The notes: generated by a model from the letters alone, not told the origin. 64,000 nucleotides of DNA from Siphonodentalium dalli (GCA_032622095.1 CP136061.1:55873762-55937761); one strand, 5' to 3'. Shown: positions 32,609 through 44,290, counted from the first letter of the stretch. Program-made: numbers and translations.

Positions 32609-33057
32609 CCCTTTCAGTGCCAAGTCCGATTTTTGTATCAACCCATATACCCTGTGCCAATGCATTCTCTTATATATGCGAGTCGACCATAGGTCGCCTC
32701 GCATATATAAGAGAATGCATTGGCCTAACAATTTTTCATCATTTGTTATTATTTTTTACAATTTTTTACAATTTTAATATTTTGTTCTTATATTCTTTAA
32801 CAGACTTATTTTGTAGGTTTAGTGCCAGGGAATCTTACGTTTTTCATGGGCATCAAACTTATTACTATGAATACTTGGTGATAGTTTTGAGTTATAACAT
32901 ACCCCTAAGGTTTTATCCACTTTGTTTTTAAAATCGCCATAGCATGCTTAAGCATACCCAAAAAAATTCAACCCCAAAAAAAAAATAAAAAATTTTAGGG
33001 CCGATTTTACAGACCATAAATTTGGGCCGATGAGATCGGCCCCTGGCACTGAAAGGG
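32609..33057. mobile_element. Family C' TTAA element (single hairpin)
   Basis: TTAA at 32605-32608 and 33058-33061. Inverted ends CCCTTTCAGTGCCA and TGGCACTGAAAGGG. One copy of the GCCAATGCATTCTCTTATAT hairpin (near 32657-32725) sits at the left. The rest is AT-rich, with GGGCCGATGAGATCGGCCCC near the right end. The termini differ from family C, yet the hairpin core is the same. Confidence 0.8.
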
Positions 33058-33195
33058 TTAAAATGAAGAGAAAGCAGTACGTGAAGTTAAATCAGTTTCC
33101 AATTATAGATAACGCAATACCGGTATACATTAATTTCTGGGCAGTCACACATTATTCTGATTTATATGGTAACATGATTCATGTATCTGGGCAAG

Positions 33196-34120
33196 TCCCA
33201 GAATACTGAACCAAATCACAATAATACTGAGATTGTAATATGGCCTAGCAGCTGAAAGGAAGCTAAAACCCAGAATACTGAACCAAATCACAATAATACT
33301 GACATTGTAATATGGCCTAGCAGCTGAAAGGAAGCTAAAACCCAGAATACTGAACCAAATCACAATAATACTGACATTGTAATATGGCCTAGCAGCTGAA
33401 AGAAAGTTAAAACCAATAATACTGAACCAAATCACAATAATACTGACATTGTAATATGGCCTAGCAGCTGATAGGAAGCTAAAACCCAGAATACTGAACC
33501 AAATCACAATAATACTGACATTGTAATATGGCCTAGCAGCTGAAAGGAAGCTAAAACCCAGAATACTGACATTGTAATATGGCCTAGCAGCTGAAAGGAA
33601 GCTAAAACCCAGAATACTGACATTGTAATATGGCCTAGCAGCTGAAAGGAAGCTAAAACCCAGAATACTGACATTGTAATATGGTCTAGCAGCTGAAAGG
33701 AAGCTAAAACCAATAATACTGACATTGTAATATGGTCTAGCAGCTGAAAGGAAGCTAAAACCCAGAATACTGACATTGTAATATGGTCTAGCAGCTGAAA
33801 GGAAGCTAAAACCCAGAATACTGACATTGTAATATGGCCTAGCAGCTGAAAGGAAGCTAAAACCAATAATACTGACATTGTAATATGGTCTAGCAGCTGA
33901 AAGGAAGCTAAAACCAATAATACTGACATTGTAATATGGTCTAGCAGCTGAAAGGAAGCTAAAACCCAGAATACTGACATTGTAATATGGCCTAGCAGCT
34001 GAAAGGAAGCTAAAACCAATAATACTGACATTGTAATATGGCCTAGCAGCTGAAAGTAAGCTAAAACCAATAATACTGACATTGTAATATGGCCTAGCAG
34101 CTGAAAGGAAGCTAAAACCA
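33196..34120 (-). repeat. Minisatellite array, part 1 (72- and 51-bp units)
   Basis: About five 72-bp units (51-bp unit plus ACTGAACCAAATCACAATA) are followed by about eleven 51-bp units (ACTGACATTGTAATATGG...AGCTGAAAGGAAGCTAAAAC). Both lengths are multiples of 3 and the minus strand lacks stops. This makes long open frames at 33145-34239 and 33504-34148, which are not genes. Confidence 0.9.
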
Positions 34121-35381
34121 ACAAGAGATGGACTGTCGTCCGGTGCATACCCCCTCATGGCATACCGCCTAGTGTGGGCACATCTATAACTTATGATGGC
34201 TATACTCAGACATATGGACCCAGAAATCAGCATTTTCATATAAACAAAGATGAATAACTATAGAACAAAAAACCAAAACAAACATTTGAATGTGCCATTA
34301 ACTGTCCTCATAGTGGTGAACATCCATACAAAATTTCATTGAGATCCGAGCATTACTGTTCAAGTTATGAGCTGAACAGACATCGGATGGATCAAACAAC
34401 CAACATTTCCAGATAAACAAAGATGAATTACTCTAGAATGGAAAAGCAGAACAGAACAATGGAACCCCCTATTGAATGTCCTCATAGCAGTGAACATCTA
34501 TACCAAATTCCATTGAGATCCCAGCACAACTGTTGAAGTTACGACATGAAGACACCAGACGGACCAAAAAGCCAACATTTATTTCCAGATGAACAAAGAT
34601 GAGTAACTCTAGAATGGAAAAGCGGAACAAAACGATGGAACCCTCTTTTTAATGTCCTCATAGTAGTGAACATCCATACCAAATCCCATTGAGATCCCAG
34701 TACAACTGTCGAAGTTACAATATGAACAGACACCAGACGAACCAAAAAGCCAACATTTCCAGATGAACAAAGATGTATAACTCTAGAATGGAAAATCCGA
34801 ACAAAACGATGGAACCCTCTATTGAATGCCCTCATAGTAGTGAACATCCATACAAAATTTCATTGAGATCCGAGCACTACTGTTCAGGTTATGACATGAA
34901 CAGACACCAGATGGACCAAAACTCCAACATTTCAAGATAAACAAAGATGAATAACTCTAGAATGGAAAATCGGAACAAAACGATGGAACCCTCTATTTAA
35001 TGTCCTCATAGTTGTGAACATCCACACCAAATTTGGTTGAGATCCCAGCACAACTGTTGAAGTTACGACATGAACAGACACCAGACGTACCAAAAAGCCA
35101 CTATTTCCAGATAAACAAAGATGAATAACTCTAGAATGGAAAATCCAAACAAAACGATGGAACCCTCTATTAAATGTCCTCATAATAGTGAACATCCATA
35201 CCTAATTTCATTGAGATCCGAGCACTACTGTTCAAGTTATGACACGAACAGACATCGGACGGACGTACGGACGCACGCACGGACACACGCACGGACGGAC
35301 GCACAGACGGACGCACGGACGGACGGACGGACGGACAGGTGCAAAACAGTATACCCCCCTTTTTTTTAAAAAGGGGGTATA
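34121..35381 (+). mobile_element. Pearl-like (Helitron-like) element inserted in the array
   Basis: Six core units start near 34229, 34401, 34573, 34751, 34925 and 35099 (~174 bp each; ACATTTCCAGATAAACAAAG). They are followed by a GGAC/ACGC-rich tail (35256-35335) and a terminal hairpin ATACCCCCC...GGGGGTAT (35351-35380). Removing these 1261 bp restores a perfect repeat unit (ACCA|ATAATACTG), so insertion made no duplication longer than 2 bp, as expected for Helitron-like rolling-circle elements. No coding capacity. Confidence 0.75.
35256..35336 (+). repeat. GGAC/CGCA-rich microsatellite tail
   Basis: Runs of GGACGGAC and ACGCACGG. It marks the right part of the pearl-like element, and microsatellites in this position are characteristic of that family. 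Confidence 0.85.
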
Positions 35382-37335
35382 ATAATACTGACATTGTAAT
35401 ATGGCCTAGCAGCTGAAAGGAAGCTAAAACCAATAATACTGACATTGTAATATGGCCTAGCAGCTGAAAGGAAGCTAAAACCAATAATACTGACATTGTA
35501 ATATGGCCTAGCAGCTGAAAGGAAGCTAAAACCAATAATATTGACATTGTAATATGGCCTAGCAGCTGAAAGGAAGCTAAAATCAATAATACTGACATTG
35601 TAATATGGCCTAGCAGCTGAAAGGAAGCTAAAACCAATAATACTGACATTGTAATATGGCCTAGCAGCTGAAAGGAAGCTAAAACCAATAATACTGACAT
35701 TGTAATATGGCCTAGCAGATGAAAGGAAGCTAAAACCAATAATACTGACATTGCAATATGGCCTAGCAGATGAAAGGAAGCTAAAACCAATAATACTGAC
35801 ATTGTAATATGGCCTAGCAGCTGAAAGGAAGCTAAAACCAATAATACTGACATTGTAATATGGCCTAGCAGCTGAAAGGAAGCTAAAACCAATAATACTG
35901 ACATTGTAATATGGCCTAGCAGCTGAAAGGAAGCTAAAACCCAGAATACTGACATTGTAATATGGCCTAGCAGCTGAAAGGAAGCTAAAACCCAGAATAC
36001 TGACATTGTAATATGGCCTAGCAGCTGAAAGGAAGCTAAAACCCAGAATACTGACATTGTAATATGGTCTAGCAGCTGAAAGGAAGCTAAAACCAATAAT
36101 ACTGACATTGTAATATGGTCTAGCAGCTGAAAGGAAGCTAAAACCCAGAATACTGACATTGTAATATGGTCTAGCAGCTGAAAGGAAGCTAAAACCCAGA
36201 ATACTGACATTGTAATATGGCCTAGCAGCTGAAAGGAAGCTAAAACCAATAATACTGACATTGTAATATGGTCTAGCAGCTGAAAGGAAGCTAAAACCAA
36301 TAATACTGACATTGTAATATGGTCTAGCAGCTGAAAGGAAGCTAAAACCCAGAATACTGACATTGTAATATGGCCTAGCAGCTGAAAGGAAGCTAAAACC
36401 AATAATACTGACATTGTAATATGGCCTAGCAGCTGAAAGTAAGCTAAAACCAATAATACTGACATTGTAATATGGCCTAGCAGCTGAAAGGAAGCTAAAA
36501 CCAATAATACTGACATTGTAATATGGCCAAGCAGCTGAAAGGAAGCTAAAACCAATAATACTGACATTGTAATATGGCCTAGCAGCTGAAAGGAAGCTAA
36601 AACCAATAATACTGACATTGTAATATGGCCTAGCAGCTGAAAGGAAGCTAAAACCAATAATATTGACATTGTAATATGGCCTAGCAGCTGAAAGGAAGCT
36701 AAAATCAATAATACTGACATTGTAATATGGCCTAGCAGCTGAAAGGAAGCTAAAACCAATAATACTGACATTGTAATATGGCCTAGCAGCTGAAAGGAAG
36801 CTAAAACCAATAATACTGACATTGTAATATGGCCTAGCAGATGAAAGGAAGCTAAAACCAATAATACTGACATTGCAATATGGCCTAGCAGATGAAAGGA
36901 AGCTAAAACCAATAATACTGACATTGTAATATGGCCTAGCAGCTGAAAGGAAGCTAAAACCAATAATACTGACATTGTAATATGGCCTAGCAGCTGAAAG
37001 GAAGCTAAAACCAATAATACTGACATTGTAATATGGCCTAGCAGCTGAAAGGAAGCTAAAACCAATAATACTGACATTGTAATATGGCCTAGCAGATGAA
37101 AGGAAGCTAAAACCAATAATACTGACATTGTAATATGGCCTAGCAGCTGAAAGGAAGCTAAAACCAATAATACTGACATTGTAATATGGCCTAGCAGCTG
37201 AAAGGAAGCTAAAACCCAGAATACTGACATTGTAATATGGCCTAGCAGCTGAAAGGAAGCTAAAACCCAGAATACTGACATTGTAATATGGCCTAGCAGC
37301 TGAAAGGAAGCTAAAACCCAGAATACTGAATCAAA
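35382..37335 (-). repeat. Minisatellite array, part 2 (51-bp units, higher order)
   Basis: About 38 units of 51 bp. Marker variants (TTGCAATATGG at 35751 and 36873; AGCAGATG neighbours; AATATTGAC; AAAATCAATAAT) recur exactly 1122 bp apart = 22 units, a higher-order repeat. The marker GAAAGTAAGC at 34053 recurs at 36436, i.e. 1122 bp plus the 1261-bp insertion. The minus-strand 703-codon frame (35170-37281) is a product of the 51-bp period, not a protein gene. Confidence 0.92.
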
Positions 37336-38043
37336 CCAGAGACAGTTGCAGAGCAGGCTCGTAACACAGAATTAATATCAGATATTGATAGAATAATTAG
37401 AGAACAGGTGCAAATATTCAAATCAATTTACCTGTGTATCCCACCTGCACCAGTCTGTGATTGATACCCTATTGACAGATGTTTTGTAATACACATATCA
37501 TATTTAGCGTCACTAGCACACAGTTAGGAATGGGGCTAGTGCTGTACCGTTAGTAGATAGATTTCCCCGATAAATCTATAGCAGGAGGCTGGCGGTGATG
37601 GGAGCGCAGGTAAAAGCCATCAATAACAGCGAAATAACGATAATGTCTTAAAAGCACATGATGCCAACTGGGTATAACAAACACACCGAGAAACGATAAT
37701 GTCCATATAAACATGTATTATTTTTCCATTTAAAAAGATGTATAGTCATGCTGCTATTCTGATCAGATAAAAAGAAATGACAAAGGAAGACCGTATATAA
37801 GCAGATATTACATGACATTAGCAATCAGACCTGTCAGTTATAAATATGTTTAGATACATGTACACTGTACTAGCATACTCTAATTTTAAAGAGGTAGAGC
37901 TATAGCTATAGGTGACTAAAAGTCTTTCTTATTCAAGCCTACAGTCACAAGCCTGATTATAATTTTCTGAACGGGTTAGGTCAAAATTACCTACACAATG
38001 ATGATTGACTAGTAGGCGAAAATACTTGGAAATTCTCAGAAGC
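37336..38043. other. No gene recognised
   Basis: AT-rich; no repeat end or exon that I can support. Confidence 0.4.
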
Positions 38044-38047
38044 TTAA

Positions 38048-38415
38048 AGTGATGTGAAACACTCCAGTTGGGTGATCCTATAGAAATGGAGAATAATCTT
38101 GCTCAAATTAGTTATTTTTATGAATATTAACCCAAATTTATTATACACACAGTCAGTCTTATATATTTATTAAATGCAATGAGTATCGATGACGAAATCA
38201 TTTGTGTTAGTTTATCGCCGCTTGTTGTGTCCGAATCAAGATGTAAATATTTAAAATTGAGCGTAGTTCAGACTGTGTTTTCTTCGGAGTTGTATGGTCG
38301 ATTTCTTTGAGATTTTGGGCGATGTTAGTAGAATGCTACATGCCCCCAGTTGGCATAGCACCTGGGTACTATAGTTTATCAGTTTCTCGCACCCGAACAA
38401 GTCCATAATATGTCT
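38048..38415 (+). mobile_element. Family F element, best copy
   Basis: TTAA at 38044-38047 and 38416-38419. Left end AGTGATGTGAAACACTCC. Interior ATGTAAATATTTAAAATTGA and TTAGTAGAATGCTACATGCC match the 19.5 kb copy. The right end ATAATATGTC does not obviously invert the left, so the class is unsure. Non-coding. Confidence 0.5.
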
Positions 38416-38499
38416 TTAACTCACCAAATAAACAATATTTTAAGGACAAATTTGTCACTTTAATATATGTGTATCGCTAGTCTGATGCATTGCGTTTAA

Positions 38500-38720
38500 C
38501 ACTTCCATGACTGGAGCTTCCTGAATTTTGCAAAAACACTGTGCCAATGCATTCTTTTATATATATGCGAGTCTCACATAGGGAGCCTTGCATATATAAG
38601 TGAATGCATTGGCCTAACAATATTTACAGTGCATTCTATGACATGCATATATGTGAGACTCCCTATCGGAGACTGGCATACATAAGAGAATGCACTGGCA
38701 CAGGAACTTTAATGCCAATC
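38500..38720. mobile_element. Family E TTAA element, right end lost
   Basis: TTAA at 38496-38499, then CACTTCCATGACTGGAGCTT. Two GTGCCAATGCATTC-type hairpins with the CATATAAG core (38541-38613, 38633-38705). The expected right terminus near 38720 is missing. Confidence 0.6.
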
Positions 38721-38903
38721 CAAACTTTTCCACTCAAAACTTCCCATACAGGCAGATCTGGGGAGTCTTTTAGCTATTATAGTCTACTTCTAATACCTGG
38801 CCATGCATTTTTGGTAATTTTAGTTAGGTCTTGTAAGTTACTTAACAATGAATGGTGAGAATACACAATACTAAAAATGATTAAGTGGTTCATCTAGTTT
38901 TCA

Positions 38904-39270
38904 CATAATGTACTAGTAGAGCATGCCATGAATCTCTACTCTGGAAAACTAATGCCTATTGAGATCATATTCCACCAGTACAAAACCAATTTCGCAATAA
39001 ACATTGAATTAATTAGACAGGAGAAATTCCATAATTGTAAGCGACACAAAGCAAAATATCTCAAACGTCACTTAAATCGCCATAAAATCAGGAAATTGCA
39101 AGTTGGAACCTTCACGTACAGTGATAATAACTGAGAAATATATTCCCTGAATTATTTTTTCGACTTTCTAAGTTTCCCTGTCAAAACTTCAAAAATTTAC
39201 CAGGTTTTGTACTGGTGGAATATGATCTCTATGTGTGTTAGCCAGAGTAGATATTCATGGCATGATCTAG
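38904..39270. mobile_element. Family H foldback element, copy 2
   Basis: Left arm GCATGCCATGAATCTCTACT...TTCCACCAGTACAAAA is inverted at the right (TTTTGTACTGGTGGAATATG...GGCATGATCTAG). CTAGTTTTCACA lies at both borders (38893-38904, 39267-39278), a probable target duplication. The interior plus-strand frame 38928-39134 is not supported as a gene. Confidence 0.6.
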
Positions 39271-39278
39271 TTTTCACA

Positions 39279-40401
39279 GCCATCATTTGCCAAAAATTTG
39301 CATTGTGATGCGCTTCGCATCTTGACAGTAAAATCGCGATTCACACCGCATCATGAAGTTCTGAATTGTTGCAGCCTCTCCTTAGCTACTAACTAGAATC
39401 CATTATTAATCCTCGCTGATACAAAATCCATATTGAACAGCTGCATGATGATTGGCTGACTGACATAATATTATCCTGCAATAGTTGTAATCAACTAGTG
39501 TTTGTACATGTATATTAGAAGCAGCTCCAAGGATTGATAAATGATGCGTTCACGGTTTCAGACCTCCAGTTACAACAACAACAACATGAAAAAATATTGA
39601 AAACCAAATATGATATATTAACTACATGTAGACCTATAGATACCAAAGAATATAATTTTGTTATTAAGAAATTCTTGTTCCAAACATGGTACAGGATATA
39701 TATTTATTACATGATCCTGCCCTTATTCCATTCAATAAACCCATTCTATAAATTGTGATATTAAACGTTCACTTAATAACAGGAAATAGTGCCAGGTGAC
39801 CTTTGAATTCCGTTTTTTTCGTCTGTTTACATTCCGTACACTATATATAGCTACATCTCAAAATACTATGGCTTCCAATATTTTTCCAACAAACTATAAT
39901 GAATGAAGAGTTTGAAAAGTTATGCCACTAAATATATGCCATTAAATATGCCAAAGAGTCTTTATTTAACTGGGACTATTTCTTTATGTGGGAAAACAAT
40001 GCATAGTTACGTGAAATGTCATTGCATGCCTTATATAAGCAGATGTTAGTTTCACATCCCATCTGTTAATTTAAGTATGTTTTGTCAAGGTTTTGGATCG
40101 ATATGTAATAAATAGAATCTCGTCCCCCGTTTATAGCGTAATTTACAAAACTTGCCCAGTAAATATAGGTCTGGACATAATTTTTGGACTTGTTTTGTAA
40201 ATTCCACTATAAACTGTGGACACGTTGTAGATCCTTTCAATATATATATATACATGTATATTCTATAAAATCTAAATAATAAGTTAAATAGATTTCGTAC
40301 AATTTGTCCTGGAACCCTGAATGCATCTTTAATATTTAACTCCTTTCAAACTTTGGGTGGAGGTTGGAACAGGAGAGAGTGTGGCATCACCTTGAAAGGG
40401 C
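39279..40401. other. No gene recognised
   Basis: AT-rich. A plus-strand frame at 39534-39758 has a CAA-repeat (LQLQQQQHEK) but no consensus splice sites or family motif. Confidence 0.35.
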
Positions 40402-40405
40402 TTAA

Positions 40406-40647
40406 CCCATTCTATACTAAATACTCATTGATGAGTAGTTCCCTTTTGAAATGTTCAGATAATAAGTTCAACAAACGACCGTACATGCATGTCTTTTGTT
40501 GAACTTATCATCTGAACATTTCCCACCAAAGAATTTGTATTATATTTTCGTCTGTCTGTCTTCTGCTTTTATAACCTGAACATCCCTCCATTCCAATGTA
40601 CATATATACCTTTATATTGCTGATGGGAGAATAAATTTAGTAAAGGG
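40406..40647. mobile_element. Family D TTAA element
   Basis: TTAA at 40402-40405 and 40648-40651. Left CCCATTCTATACTAAATACT, right AAATTTAGTAAAGGG. Hairpin GTTCAACAAACGACC...TTTTGTTGAAC at 40466-40505. Confidence 0.8.
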
Positions 40648-40754
40648 TTAATTGCCATGTGGTTCAAGGTGAAGGTGCGTGGCTTTGCCTTTGGTTGCCT
40701 CAAGTGACAATTGACTTGGTGACCACTGTGTTTATATATAAGAATACCAAAGTA

Positions 40755-41172
40755 CAGTAATGGCTTGTTGCCATTCATCCGAAAGCTCTCAGTGCACAGG
40801 GGGCTAGCATCAACAACTTCATCACCTGGAAACCTCATTCAGCATGGCCTCATCTGCTGTGGGAGACCTAGACAGATTTACCGTAAGTTAGCAGATGGTG
40901 ATGTGCACCCATTGGGCACCTCAATTATGCAAATCTGTCAATTTGGGGGATATAGAAAAATTCAACTAAAAAAGAAAAAGAAACTTTCTAAAGAGACTAA
41001 AGAAACTGTTAATTTGATCATAAAGATATTTTCTAGAGAAGATGAAGCCAAAGCAGAATGAAGGCCCCGGAATGTGAATTTAGTGAAGCTAGCTTGATGT
41101 GCAGGGTAGAGTCACAAAATTCACCTTCTGTGGATCTCATTCTGTAAATGTCCGGCACCATATTTTCAGGAA
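40755..41172. mobile_element. Family A/B chimera
   Basis: Begins TACAGTAAT then jumps to GGCTTGTTGCCATTCATC (family A with a deletion). At about 40793 it turns directly into the family B arm (GGGGCTAGCATCAACAAC), spacer and right arm. It ends with the variant B terminus CCGGCACCATATTTTCAG. Family A probably inserted into B and the junction was then lost by deletion. Confidence 0.65.
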
Positions 41173-41249
41173 TGATGATGAGATGTACATGTAGTTTACT
41201 TTTGACATACATCACAAAATTAGCAGTCAGTCTATAAACTATTCGTTAA

Positions 41250-41440
41250 ACCCCTACATGACTGGAGCTTCCTGAAATTTTGCGAAAACACTGTGCCACT
41301 GCATTCTGTTATATATGCGAGTCTCCCATACATAAGAGAATACATTGGCCTAACAATATTCAACTTGACCTTGTAAAGCAGTGCATTCTCTTATATATAC
41401 ATGTATGCGTGCACATGATCTTAAATGCTGCACCAGCGCT
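41250..41440. mobile_element. Family E TTAA element, degenerate
   Basis: TTAA (41246-41249) followed by ACCCCTACATGACTGGAGCT. One eroded TGCATTCT hairpin core; GTGCACATGATCTTAAATGC near the right. No right TTAA. Confidence 0.5.
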
Positions 41441-41785
41441 GCTACCATAAGTAATAATAATTATTACCAGTTTTATATAGCGATTAACCAATTACTTGCT
41501 CTAACACATTTTTAAACATTACAATATTACCCCAGTCATTTGTACAAACCATGCAACCAATGAACCGGCTGCAGCCAATACAGGCGCTGCTCCAGTTTGA
41601 TCAGAACATGCTCTGAAACTCATCAGTATGACAAGCTGAATTTTGTACTCCTTTAACGCATGAGTGATGCGAAGCGGACACAGTACGAGTAACCTTGCTC
41701 AAGGGTCACAACTTGGTGAAAGATTTGAAACAGTGAGCAATTGCACGTCGCTCAAAGCGGCCAGGTCACTGCTGTGTGAAGACTC

Positions 41786-41892
41786 ACAAGAGCTTTCCGA
41801 TGAATGGCAACAAGCCATATTTCCGACTAAATCGTGAAAAGTTACCCATAATTCTGCTGTGGTTAAGAAGTCGATTACTTAGAGCATTACTG
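41786..41892. mobile_element. Family A half copy (right arm)
   Basis: Runs AGAGCTTTCCGATGAATGGC to GAGCATTACTG and then TA. The left arm is absent. Confidence 0.75.
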
Positions 41893-42535
41893 TATGCTAA
41901 AATAAGAAATTAACCCTTTCAAGAATGAATGCATTCTCCTGTTCGATTTACTGATTCAATACTAGATGTTCTCACTAAAGTGGTAGTGTACGAATCTAGA
42001 CCAAAGTCCCCAAAGGTTGATAATAACTAATGTTTGGTTGTAAGGTATAATGCACCTTTCAGACTGAGTCACCGGGGCTACTCCCCTAAGGTTGATAGTT
42101 AAAGAAAGGATGTTTCGCTGTAAGGTATAATGAACTATTCACCTTCCAGACTGAGTCACCACCCTCTTCCCTTAACCCTTAAGGTTTATAGAAACTGTTA
42201 GCTAAATGATGTTTTGTTGTTTGGTATATCATTGCCCAGTGAGTACACGTTTTCTGCCCAAATAAAGCTTTTCCAATATGTGCATCCTGACTAGAAGCAC
42301 TTACTCTAGTTCAGCTGGGGTAGCCTGCAGGCACAATTATTCTTCAGATTGGCAGAGTAGGTTTTTATCACAATCTATAAGATGATATTCAAAGACTGCA
42401 GTATTGATTCAAGGTGCACTGACTCTCACCTGGTTATAACAGTAGGAGATGAGTTCATTTGTACTACACAAGGGCCTGTGTGCATCTGGTTAGGCTAGTT
42501 CATGCACTGTATCCAAGTACCAGCCCAAGCCTTAT
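41893..42535. repeat. Local duplication, no gene recognised
   Basis: GTTGTAAGGTATAATG, GCTGTAAGGTATAATG and TTGTTTGGTATATCAT (42037, 42117, 42215), each preceded by AAGGTTGATAG/AAGGTTTATAG, show a diverged ~85-bp tandem triplication. No coding frame. Confidence 0.45.
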
Positions 42536-42537
42536 AT

Positions 42538-42680
42538 TGTTAGGCCAATGCATGCTCTTATATGTGAGACTCCCTATGGGAGACTAACATATACATGTAC
42601 ATGTATAAGAGAATGCATTGGCACATGGTTTTTGAAATATTTCAGGAAGTTCCAGTCATGAAACATGATGAAAGAGTTAT
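42538..42680. mobile_element. Family E fragment
   Basis: One hairpin (GGCCAATGCATGCTCTTATA...ATAAGAGAATGCATTGGC) and the inverted CAGGAAGTTCCAGTCATG terminus, without TTAA borders. Confidence 0.55.
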
Positions 42681-42696
42681 AAGAACTGAACTGAGA

Positions 42697-43274
42697 CAAG
42701 CTTGAATTTAGTGTGTCTGACATTAGCAGAATGAGGTCCCCAGAGGGTGAATTTAGTTACCAAATGCACCCTCTGGGGACATCATTCTGCTTAGGCCTCA
42801 ACTAGTATGGGAGACCTATGATCAGATTGAAGTCCCCCAGTTGAAGTTGGTGATGTTCACCTGTTAGTCACCTCGATAATGCAATTTATCATCTGCAAAT
42901 TAGGGGATATAGACACTGAACAGAAGGGAAAAAGAAACTAAAAACACTGTTAAAATGAGACTATACATACAGTAATGCTCTAATTAATCGACTCCTTAAC
43001 CACAGCAGAATTATGGGTAACTTTTCAGGATTTCGTTGGAAATATGGCTTGTTGCCATTCATCAGAAAGCTCTCGCCGAGAGCTTTCCAATGAATGGCAA
43101 CAAGCCATATTTCCTGTGGTTAAGGAGTTGATTAATTTGAGCATTACTGTATGTGTAGATACTGCCAGAAGATGAGGATCAAACAGAATGAGGTCCCCAG
43201 AGAATGAATTTGGTAATGCTAACCCGCTATGGGACCTCATTCTGTGAATGTCAGACATGATAAAATCAGACTTG
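42697..43274. mobile_element. Family B, long form with nested family A
   Basis: Ends CAAGCTTGAATTTAG and TCAGACTTG. The spacer is interrupted by a family A copy at 42970-43149. Flanks AACTGAGA and AACTCGGG are at best a decayed duplication. Confidence 0.75.
42970..43149. mobile_element. Family A copy nested in family B
   Basis: Flanked by TA (42968-42969, 43150-43151). The right arm lacks the segment between CATATTTCC and TGTGGTTAAGG, giving 180 bp. Confidence 0.8.
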
Positions 43275-43889
43275 AACTCGGGACTCAATTCAGGAGCGAT
43301 GAGTTAAATTAACTTAAAGGGACTCCTGGCCTTCGAAGTTGGTTTATGAAAAATAACAGTAAAGTCTGTAAAATAATTATCATCAACAAGTACATGGAAA
43401 AATTAGATTGTCTTATTTTCACTATTAGTAACTCTCCAATGATGAGATTTCGCATGTCAAAACCATTGTTATATAAACATTACTGTTACAGTGGAATTAA
43501 CACTAAAACTTCAATTAGTCATATAAGATACATGTACCACAGTTCAATCAAAACAATGATGGTAAACATTGGAAAATGTCAAAGCATTGAAAAATATTCT
43601 GAAAATAATATTCAAACTAAAATATTGGAACTTACTACCTGATAAGCGATATTTGTTGACAAATCACTTTAACAGATTTGTCATATAATACATAAAAATG
43701 GTTTCAACGTGTGAAATTACATTATCGGAGAATTATCAATAATGAATATAGGAACGAAGTTGATCTAATTCTCCATGTTCTTCTTGGTGGCGATTTTTTT
43801 TACAGACATTTATAGATTTTGCAGATTTACCCACTGCAAGTGCCTAGGATATTTTTGAACAAATATGAGAGCGCATTGCGCTTGAATGT
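43275..43889. other. No gene recognised
   Basis: AT-rich. The 98-codon plus-strand frame 43346-43642 is of biased composition (N, K, I, S) with no family motif; I do not support it as a gene. Confidence 0.4.
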
Positions 43890-44290
43890 TTTACAAAATA
43901 GTCCCTGACTCGAATAAATTATTTCACATCACCAGTTCAATCAAGTGATTACAATGTTTATTATATTCCACTATAACATCTGACTTTCAAGAAATCTGAA
44001 TAATACTGCCATTATACCCATGACACATTAACTTTTGACAGCATGTATGAATACATAAGCCGCAAGTTAAAGTGACATAATTCATTAGTGAAATTATCAT
44101 TTACAATTCACTCATAAATCACACATAGAAATGTAATAAAAATATTTATTATATACTTTCCCATGAATTATAAGGTTTTAGCAGTGAGATATAAGTGATA
44201 TCCCACTAGTGAGTGATATCAGCTTGAAATTACTGATGTATTGACATTCATTGGGGGCCATAGGCAATTAACTAAAGTATATAATAAACA
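43890..44290 (-). mobile_element. Family G dispersed repeat, copy 2
   Basis: Reverse-oriented relative of 17450-17775 (AAAATAGTCCCTGACTCG, CACCAGTTCAATCAAGTGAT, GTTTATTATATTCCACTATA, TGAATACATAAGCCGC). Confidence 0.5.

Noticed and set aside
32514-32931. Two overlapping plus-strand open frames (87 and 104 codons)
   Set aside because: They read through the hairpin of a family C' element; the same peptide words appear in other copies of the hairpin.
33145-34239. 364-codon minus-strand open frame
   Set aside because: Same cause: 51- and 72-bp units are multiples of 3 and lack stops on this strand.
34539-35195. Open frames with repeated HSRVIHLCLSGN-type segments
   Set aside because: Chance translation of the ~174-bp core repeats of the pearl-like element.
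35170-37281. 703-codon minus-strand open frame of 17-residue hydrophobic repeats
   Set aside because: It is the 51-bp minisatellite (3 x 17) read in a frame without stops; a second frame is open as well. Its C-terminus runs into the GGAC tail of a transposon. No start context, splice sites or family match.
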